21,674 nucleotides of DNA from DAOPJM01 sp964490325 (lineage in GTDB: Bacteria > Bacillota > Clostridia > Christensenellales > CAG-138). Below are positions 6,582 through 11,879 of this stretch, piece by piece. Positions within the stretch are counted from its first letter, which is position 1; every line of letters begins with the position of its first letter. The stretch spans positions 1-21,674 of the forward strand of contig CAZBBX010000036.1 of NCBI GenBank assembly GCA_964490325.1, written 5' to 3'. The notes below the pieces were generated by a model. It made no database searches. It worked only from the letters and a program-made list of their open reading frames with translations, and was not told the DNA's origin. Made by a program: the position numbers and the translations under genes.

Positions 6582-7235
6582 CTATGCCATGCGCGCTATG
6601 CGGTCAAGCGTGGCGTTGTCGCCCACGATGAGCAGGATGTCGCCCTGCTCGAAGGCGGTCTCGGGCATGATGTTGCTGACGATGCGCGCTCCCTTGCGGA
6701 TGGCGATAACGCTCACGCCGTAGTTGTGACGCACGTTGACGTCGCCTATGGTGCGGTTGAGCCAAGGCTTGGGCACACCCATCTCGGTGACGGACTGATC
6801 CTCCGTCAGCTCCAGCGTGTCGATGATGCTGTTGGCGCAGAGGGAACGCGCCAAGCGCTCGCCTGCGATCTTTTCGGGCTGCATGACCTTGTGCGCGCCG
6901 ACCTTCTCAAGCAGCTTGACGTGGATCTCGTCCTGCGCCTTGGCAACGACAAAGCGCGCCCCCTGCTCCACGCACAGCAGGGTCGTAAGGATGGATGCGC
7001 GCAGGTCGCCGCCGATGCTGACGACCACCGCGTCGAAGTCCGCCACGCCCAGCGCCTTGATGACGCGCTCGTCCGTGGTGTCGCACTGCATGGCGTGCAT
7101 GAAGCGATCCTTGACCGCGTTGATTCGCTCCTCATCGCTGTCAACGACCATCACCTGATGGCCAAGCCTGCGCAGCGTGTCGGCGGTGGCTACGCCGAAG
7201 CGTCCCAGTCCGATGATCAAAAAGCTTTGTGCCAT
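6582..7235 (-). CDS. ktrA: Potassium channel regulatory subunit KtrA (RCK protein)
   Basis: This is a 217-residue cytoplasmic ring-forming subunit that gates the KtrB potassium translocator. The N-terminal RCK_N Rossmann fold has GLGRFG at residues 9-14 and an acidic end of the second strand (VVDSDEE), as for NAD/ATP binding. The RCK_C domain occupies the last ~80 residues (from about SVTEMGVPKPWLN). Family RCK_C domains bind cyclic di-AMP; that is family knowledge and is not visible here. The gene follows ktrB by 27 bp in the same direction. A ribosome-binding site AAGGAGG lies about 7 bases before the ATG. Length is typical of KtrA/KtrC. Confidence 0.92.
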   Translation of the reverse strand: MAQSFLIIGLGRFGVATADTLRRLGHQVMVVDSDEERINAVKDRFMHAMQCDTTDERVIKALGVADFDAVVVSIGGDLRASILTTLLCVEQGARFVVAKAQDEIHVKLLEKVGAHKVMQPEKIAGERLARSLCANSIIDTLELTEDQSVTEMGVPKPWLNRTIGDVNVRHNYGVSVIAIRKGARIVSNIMPETAFEQGDILLIVGDNATLDRIARMA

Positions 7236-7262
7236 AAACTGCCTCCTTGGGTCTTCGGCCTC

Positions 7263-8600
7263 TCAGCCGATGGAAAGATCCTGTTCGGGACGCCGTATCA
7301 CCGAGGTCTTCGGCGAACTTGTCAGCGACAGGGCAAAGGTTATCATGCCGATGCGGCCAATGAACATCAGCACCATCAGCAGGACCCGCGTGAACGTGCC
7401 CGCACCCGCCGTCACGCCGACGGACAGACCCACGGTACACATGGCGCTGGTCATCTCAAACAAAATATCGACAAAGTCGAAATGCGGTTCGTTTGCCGAT
7501 GCGATGATGGACAGCACGAACAGCAGCGAAAAGCCGAGGATCAGCACCACCAGCGCTCGCCGTATGGTGCCCATGCCAAGGCGCCGCCCCATCAGATCGA
7601 CATCCCGCTTGCCGCGTAAAATGGCGTAAACGGTGGCAAAGAGCGTCACGATGGTCGTGGTCTTCAGGCCGCCTGCCGTGCCCGCAGGGGAGCCGCCGAT
7701 GAGCATCAGCAGGATGCCCACAAACTTGGAAGCCTCGTGCTGCCCCGCCTGATCGATGGTGTTAAAGCCCGCCGTGCGCAGCGTCACGGACTGGAACAGC
7801 GACGCCATGAGCTTTTCGCCTGTGGGCAGCTGCCCGAGCGTGGCGGGATTGTCCCACTCGATAAAGCCGATCAGCAGCGCACCGCCTACGATGAGCGCCG
7901 CGGTTACGACTAACACCACGCGGCTTTGATAGCCCAGCTTATGCGTGCGGTCGCCCGAACGCCGCGCCAGATCCAGCACCACCGCAAAGCCCAAGCCGCC
8001 TATGACGATCAGCAGCATCAGCGTGATGTTCACCACGGGATCCGCCGTATAGCCCGTAAAGGAGCTGTAGCCGCCGAGCAGGTCGAAGCCTGCGTTGCAG
8101 AAGGCGGAAACGCTGTGAAAGATCGCGTACCATAGGCCGCGCAGCGGACCGTAGGTCGGCCAAAACCGCGTCCACAGCAGCAGCGCGCCAACGGCCTCGC
8201 ATATCCAAGTGACGCGCACCGCGTGACGCGTCAGCTGTCCCAAGCCCGACAGCCGCGACTCGCCGATGTTCTCCGCAATGGTCATGCGCTCATAGAGCGA
8301 GACCTTCTTGCCCACCATGTACAGCAGCATGGCAGTAACGGTCATGAAGCCCAAGCCGCCGATTTGGATCATCATAAGTATGACGATCTGCCCAAAAAGG
8401 GTGAAGGCTGTTCCCGTGTCCGCTACGACCAAGCCTGTTACGCAGGTCGCGCTGGTGGCGGTAAAGAGCGCGTCAAAGAAATGCAGCTCCCCATTGCCCG
8501 TCGTTGCAAAGGGCAGGGTCAGCAGCAACGCGCCCAGAAGTATGATGCCCAAGAAGCCCAAGGGCATGATTTGTATGGGTCGCAGCGACAGCCGTTTCAT
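7263..8600 (-). CDS. ktrB: Potassium uptake membrane subunit KtrB (TrkH family)
   Basis: This is a 445-residue integral membrane protein of the SKT/Trk superfamily, which carries K+ (Na+-dependent in characterised Ktr systems). Four pore-loop repeats are visible with their filter glycines: ATCVTGL, FCNAGFD, LRTAGFN and AMCTVGL. The third repeat's flexible glycine-rich loop (GGSPAGTAGGLKTTT) is the KtrB gate region. It pairs with KtrA encoded just downstream. The start lies 6 bp after the stop of the metallo-hydrolase gene, so it belongs to the transcript that begins near 9870. No cyclic di-AMP (ydaO-type) riboswitch was recognised upstream of the operon. Confidence 0.93.
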   Translation of the reverse strand: MKRLSLRPIQIMPLGFLGIILLGALLLTLPFATTGNGELHFFDALFTATSATCVTGLVVADTGTAFTLFGQIVILMMIQIGGLGFMTVTAMLLYMVGKKVSLYERMTIAENIGESRLSGLGQLTRHAVRVTWICEAVGALLLWTRFWPTYGPLRGLWYAIFHSVSAFCNAGFDLLGGYSSFTGYTADPVVNITLMLLIVIGGLGFAVVLDLARRSGDRTHKLGYQSRVVLVVTAALIVGGALLIGFIEWDNPATLGQLPTGEKLMASLFQSVTLRTAGFNTIDQAGQHEASKFVGILLMLIGGSPAGTAGGLKTTTIVTLFATVYAILRGKRDVDLMGRRLGMGTIRRALVVLILGFSLLFVLSIIASANEPHFDFVDILFEMTSAMCTVGLSVGVTAGAGTFTRVLLMVLMFIGRIGMITFALSLTSSPKTSVIRRPEQDLSIG

Positions 8601-8606
8601 GTTCGT

Positions 8607-9242
8607 TCAGTGCTTGGGCGTCAGCACGGTGACGCCTAAGCGCAGGGGCAGCTCCGCTTCCGCTTCGTCCGTGCGGTACAGCGGCAGGCCCTGCTCAAGT
8701 GCCGCCGCCTGCAGCTCGTCTAAGCCGCAGATGGAAAACTTGTGTCCCTTCATGGCATAGTGCATGGGGATGGCGCTGCCTGCGTTCAGCGCCGTAAACT
8801 GCCGCAGCGCCGCCGCAGGATCCAAGGTGAAGGTGCCGCCGACGGGCAGGAGGACGGCGTCAAGCTTGCCAAGGGCGGTAAGCTGCTCATCGGACAGCAT
8901 ATGTCCCAGATCGCCAAGATGCGCCAGTCGCAGGCCATCCGCCTCGAACACATAGATGGTGTTCGATCCGCGCAGAGCGCCTTTTTTGTCGTCGTGCCAG
9001 CAGGGGACGCTATAGATATGGAGCGAACCAAAGCTTTCGCACGCGCTGCCGCGCAGCACGGCGGGCTTGCCCAAGACGTTGGTCAGGTCGTTGTGGTCGA
9101 AATGCTCGTGGCTGATGGTCACTATGTCACAGGCGCACAGGGGGTGCCCAAATACGTCCTGCGGATAGGGATCCGTCAGCACGCGCACGCCCTCCTTCGT
9201 TTCGATGAGGAAGGACGAATGTCCGTAATAGGTCAGCTTCAT
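8607..9242 (-). CDS. Metallo-beta-lactamase-fold hydrolase (UPF0173/UlaG-like)
   Basis: This encodes 211 residues with a compact metallo-beta-lactamase fold. Motif I is HEHFDH (residues 45-50), preceded by GHSSFLI and TDPYPQDVFG as in the UPF0173/UlaG-like group. Later metal ligands include the His of CWHDDKKG, the Asp of HLGDLGH and the His of PMHYAMKG. Members hydrolyse phosphodiesters or lactones, but most are uncharacterised and the substrate here is unknown. The frame is open to 9371, but the ATG at 9242 has GGAGGA about 6 bases upstream and homology begins there (MKLTYYGHSS). Its ATG overlaps the stop of the upstream gene by 4 bp. Confidence 0.85.
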   Translation of the reverse strand: MKLTYYGHSSFLIETKEGVRVLTDPYPQDVFGHPLCACDIVTISHEHFDHNDLTNVLGKPAVLRGSACESFGSLHIYSVPCWHDDKKGALRGSNTIYVFEADGLRLAHLGDLGHMLSDEQLTALGKLDAVLLPVGGTFTLDPAAALRQFTALNAGSAIPMHYAMKGHKFSICGLDELQAAALEQGLPLYRTDEAEAELPLRLGVTVLTPKH

Positions 9243-9820
9243 GTCGTAGTCCTCCACAGGGTCAAAATGGCGGCAGCCGTGCCGCCCACGCTTTGCTCCG
9301 CCGACAGCCGCTCCCTGTCCGACAGGGAATGGGTCATGGCAAGCACCGTTCGCTCCGTATCCCGCGTCCACCTGCCGCGGTCATGCGCCGCGCAGCAGCG
9401 CCACAGGGCGTTTTGAACGCTTGAATAGACGGGGCAGTCCGCCTTGCCGCCCTTTCGCGCCAGAAGTCCAAGGCGGTTGGCAAAATGGTTTTCCGTCTCG
9501 GCGGGCAGGGGCGGGGCAGATACGAGCAGCAACTCCCGCTGCAAAAGAGAAAAGTACGCATCTGTAAAGGAAAACAGCAGCCAAGCGTTCCTTTCCTCCA
9601 CGCGCTTGAGAACGGGTACGCCGTCTCGAAGGCAGGTCTCCCTGTTCCGATCAAGCAGCTGCGCCGTCTCGGCCGCGTGGCCGCGTGCGCCTGCGTGGGA
9701 GAGCTGCGCACCTTCACGCGGCAGCTTCATGCCGCTTATGGAAAGGCAGACGCCGCAGTGCGCCAGCGCCCATTCGCTAAGGCTGCGCACCGTGAGGAAA
9801 AAGGGCTGTACCATATCCAT
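9239..9820 (-). CDS. Unrecognised 193-residue protein heading the ktr operon
   Basis: I do not recognise this family. The predicted 193 residues are helical and rich in Arg, Leu, Ala and Cys, with Cys22, Cys25, Cys63, Cys129, Cys142 and Cys143. There is no clear membrane helix or signal peptide; the longest hydrophobic stretch is SLLQRELLLVSAPPLP near residue 91. The frame extends upstream to 9904, but that stretch holds the promoter -35 and -10 boxes. The ATG at 9820, with AAAGG about 8 bases upstream, is therefore the better start. Its stop overlaps the next gene's start (ATGA), so it is translationally coupled to the hydrolase and cotranscribed with ktrBA. Coding is supported by this coupling and by the promoter. 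Confidence 0.65.
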   Translation of the reverse strand: MDMVQPFFLTVRSLSEWALAHCGVCLSISGMKLPREGAQLSHAGARGHAAETAQLLDRNRETCLRDGVPVLKRVEERNAWLLFSFTDAYFSLLQRELLLVSAPPLPAETENHFANRLGLLARKGGKADCPVYSSVQNALWRCCAAHDRGRWTRDTERTVLAMTHSLSDRERLSAEQSVGGTAAAILTLWRTTT

Positions 9821-9875
9821 AGCATACGCCTTTCGCTCCCGCGCCGTCAAGAGAGCCAAGTTTTCACTTTTGCAT

Positions 9876-9904
9876 AGAATACCTTTTTTCTTCCCAAAAG
9901 TCAA
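9876..9904 (-). promoter_or_regulatory. Sigma-A promoter of the hydrolase-ktrBA operon
   Basis: On the minus strand, TTGACT (9904-9899) and TATTCT (9881-9876) are separated by exactly 17 bp. The transcript would start near 9869, about 50 bases ahead of the chosen ATG at 9820. Confidence 0.65.
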
Positions 9905-9948
9905 GGCTTTCGCAAGCGCTGCGGGAATGGCGCCGCCTGCTGCACAGC

Positions 9949-9987
9949 AAAAAAACGGCGCTCCCTCCTTCCCCGGGAAGAGCGCCG
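9949..9987 (-). terminator. Orphan intrinsic terminator
   Basis: On the minus strand, CGGCGCTC and GAGCGCCG form an 8-bp stem with a 16-base loop containing CCCGGG, followed by seven Ts (plus 9949-9955). It lies upstream of the operon promoter at 9876-9904, and the next gene to the right is divergent. No known minus-strand gene ends here. Confidence 0.65.
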
Positions 9988-10109
9988 CTTTGGATGTGCG
10001 ATTGTATGCAGTAAGAATTGGACCCCATGTGCATCTATCTTACGCAGGCCGCGAACGGGTCGGGCTTTGCGTGCAGGCGGAACGGTTATGGGGCGCCGCC
10101 GCCTTTTTG
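9956..10109 (-). ncRNA. Candidate small RNA ending at the orphan terminator
   Basis: A perfect TATAAT occurs on the minus strand at 10121-10116, although its -35 region is poor (ATTTTG at 17 bp). A transcript starting near 10109 would run about 155 bases into the terminator at 9949-9987. It could fold with CCCCAT (10088-10093) pairing to ATGGGG (10022-10027) around an inner hairpin closed by ACGCA/TGCGT (10042-10072 region). I could not match it to 6S, SRP, tmRNA or a named riboswitch. The call rests on terminator plus -10 plus the absence of a reading frame. Confidence 0.3.
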
Positions 10110-10142
10110 TTCGTTATTATATTGACACGCCGGCTCGACAAA

Positions 10143-10164
10143 ATCTTACTATTTTCTGTAAGAT
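10143..10164. promoter_or_regulatory. Inverted repeat, possible operator
   Basis: ATCTTAC (10143-10149) and GTAAGAT (10158-10164) form a 7-bp inverted repeat with an 8-base spacer. It lies between the putative small-RNA promoter and the transpeptidase promoter. The same GTAAGA/TCTTAC pair occurs again at 10011-10016 and 10038-10043. Confidence 0.35.
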
Positions 10165-10204
10165 ATATTATATATCATTAATTGCTTCCCGCTCTATTTT
10201 CTGC

Positions 10205-10233
10205 TTGACAGCGGCGTCCTGCTCTTCTATGAT
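10205..10233 (+). promoter_or_regulatory. Sigma-A promoter of the L,D-transpeptidase gene
   Basis: Consensus TTGACA (10205-10210) and TATGAT (10228-10233) are separated by 17 bp. The start would be near 10240, followed by AGGAGG at 10251-10256 and the ATG at 10264. Confidence 0.8.
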
Positions 10234-10263
10234 GAGAAAAGATCGTATGCAGGAGGTTTTTTC

Positions 10264-11523
10264 ATGCTGCAAAAGGTACTTAAGCGCGCTGCATTTGTGC
10301 TGCTTTGCGGCGCTGTTTTGGCGCTTTGCTGCTGCTCCCCTGCCTCTGATGCGGCACTTTCCACAGCGACGCCCTCCGCCACGGCAAAAAGCGTTGAGCT
10401 GGAGCTGCCTGTCCTGACCCCCGCGCCCACCGTTGAACCGCCTGTGGAGAGCTTTTCTAAGCCCGTACCGCTGACAAGCGCGGACAGCTTGACGGTGGTA
10501 ACGCCCACCTTTTACCAAGCCGTGGAGAACGGCGAGGGACTCTTGCTGTACGCCTTTGTGGACGAGGCGGGGACGACGCAGTATCGCTTGGCGATGCGCA
10601 CTGCCCGCTTTCTAAACGGCGTCGAGCAGGAGCAGAGCGATGCGTTCTATCCCGCCGCCTTTGACGGAGATACCGTTGCGGTCGATTCGGACGCCGTCGC
10701 CCTTGCGCCAAACGCGGATCGGGCGGGCACGTTTACGGGCTGCACCTTTCCAAGCGAGCTGCGGCTGCGGCGCGGGTATACACAAACGGAGCAGGCGTAT
10801 GCGTATGAAAAGGCTGCGGACGGGAGCTGTCTTGCCTACGGCACGATGGGGACGGGCGAGGCCGCCTGCTACCCCGCCGACGCCGACGGCTTTGTCATGA
10901 GCGGCGCCCTGCCCTCACAGGATGGCTGCACTGTTCCAAGCTATACGCCGACCGACGCGCCCAAGCAGGAGGGGCTGCTCAAGCTGGTCGTGTACATCAA
11001 GAGCCAAAGCGTAGTGGCCTTCCGCGCCATCGAGGGCGAATGGATCGCCGAACGCGTGATGATCTGCTCGACGGGACGCACGGACGGCATGACCCCTCGC
11101 GGGACGTATTCCATACAGGTCAAGTACGAATTTAAGCGCCTCGGCTCGGCGGGAAATTACTGCTACGGGCAGTATGCCTGCCGCTTCACGGGACCCTATT
11201 TGTTCCACTCCGTGCCCATCAGCTTTGGCGCCGACAACGACCCCGCGCTGGGGCGGCACATGATGTACATGGAGAAATACGAGCTGCTTGGCTCCCCCGC
11301 CTCGGACGGCTGCGTGCGCCTGACGGTCGAGGACGCAAAGTGGATCTATGACAACAGCGAGATCTACAACACCCGCGTGCTGATCACCGATGCGGAAGGC
11401 CCCGTTCCGTCTGCCCCGCCCAAGGTCATCTATGCGGAGCCATATACCGACGCTAACGGTTTGGGCTGGGATCCCACGGATCCCGATCCCGAAAACCCCT
11501 ATCGAACGAACGGGGAAGGCTGA
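10264..11523 (+). CDS. L,D-transpeptidase (YkuD) lipoprotein
   Basis: This encodes 419 residues. An N-terminal signal (MLQKVLKRAA plus a hydrophobic core) runs into LALCCCSP, so it is probably lipidated at one of Cys22-24, although no position is a perfect lipobox. A Thr/Pro-rich linker follows, then a ~160-residue region of unclear fold. The YkuD domain begins near KLVVYIKSQSVVAF, with the catalytic Cys350 in SDGCVRL and a His332 (GRHMMY) 18 residues upstream, the spacing seen in L,D-transpeptidases. The usual SHGC has Asp for His, a variation also known in the family. It would form 3-3 crosslinks in peptidoglycan or attach proteins outside the membrane. A strong AGGAGG precedes the ATG. Confidence 0.88.
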   Translation: MLQKVLKRAAFVLLCGAVLALCCCSPASDAALSTATPSATAKSVELELPVLTPAPTVEPPVESFSKPVPLTSADSLTVVTPTFYQAVENGEGLLLYAFVDEAGTTQYRLAMRTARFLNGVEQEQSDAFYPAAFDGDTVAVDSDAVALAPNADRAGTFTGCTFPSELRLRRGYTQTEQAYAYEKAADGSCLAYGTMGTGEAACYPADADGFVMSGALPSQDGCTVPSYTPTDAPKQEGLLKLVVYIKSQSVVAFRAIEGEWIAERVMICSTGRTDGMTPRGTYSIQVKYEFKRLGSAGNYCYGQYACRFTGPYLFHSVPISFGADNDPALGRHMMYMEKYELLGSPASDGCVRLTVEDAKWIYDNSEIYNTRVLITDAEGPVPSAPPKVIYAEPYTDANGLGWDPTDPDPENPYRTNGEG

Positions 11524-11555
11524 AACGGAAACTTTGACAACGAAGGGAGCAAGGT

Positions 11556-11801
11556 ATGATCTGTAAAAAATGCGGAAGCAGCAACGTGCAGGCGCAGGTT
11601 GTCAACGAGGTGCAGCTTAAAAAGCAGCATCACGGTGTGTTTTGGTGGCTCTTTGTCGGCTGGTGGTGGGTACCGATCAAGTGGATCTTTTTTACGCTGC
11701 CTGCCCTCATCGTCAAGCTGTGCCGCAGGCGGGTGAAGGCCGTCAATCGGCAAAAGACCGTTTTTGTGTGTCAAAACTGCGGGCATCGCTGGGACGCCTG
11801 A
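11556..11801 (+). CDS. Small zinc-ribbon membrane protein
   Basis: This encodes 81 residues. Two CxxC knuckles (Cys3/Cys6 in MICKKCGSSN and Cys72/Cys75 in VCQNCGHRW) can form a single zinc ribbon. They are split by a Trp-rich hydrophobic hairpin (FWWLFVGWWWVP to LPALIV, about residues 28-54) that would dip into or cross the membrane, with a basic stretch (KLCRRRVK) after it. If both knuckles meet, they lie on the same, probably cytoplasmic, face. It starts 32 bp after the transpeptidase stop with GGGAG upstream, so it is cotranscribed. The function is unknown; relatives are small hypothetical proteins. Confidence 0.8.
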   Translation: MICKKCGSSNVQAQVVNEVQLKKQHHGVFWWLFVGWWWVPIKWIFFTLPALIVKLCRRRVKAVNRQKTVFVCQNCGHRWDA

Positions 11802-11827
11802 CGCGCACAAGGGAATTTATCGGATAG

Positions 11828-11867
11828 AAAACGCGCCGCGACATTGCATCGCGGCGCGGTTTGTTTT
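11828..11867. terminator. Bidirectional intrinsic terminator
   Basis: CGCGCCGCGA (11832-11841) and TCGCGGCGCG (11849-11858) form a perfect 10-bp stem with a 7-base loop. TTTGTTTT follows on plus and AAAA at 11828-11831 gives U4 on minus. It separates the convergent transpeptidase unit and the ispH/rpsA operon. Confidence 0.9.
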
Positions 11868-11879
11868 GATCGAATGACC

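Noticed and set aside
9821..9904. N-terminal extension of the 193-residue protein
   Set aside because: This stretch contains TTGACT and TATTCT at 17-bp spacing and reads as the promoter.
9956..10109. 6S, SRP or tmRNA assignment
   Set aside because: The SRP tetraloop and tRNA-like ends are absent, and I could not confirm the 6S closing stem by eye, so it is left as an unnamed candidate.
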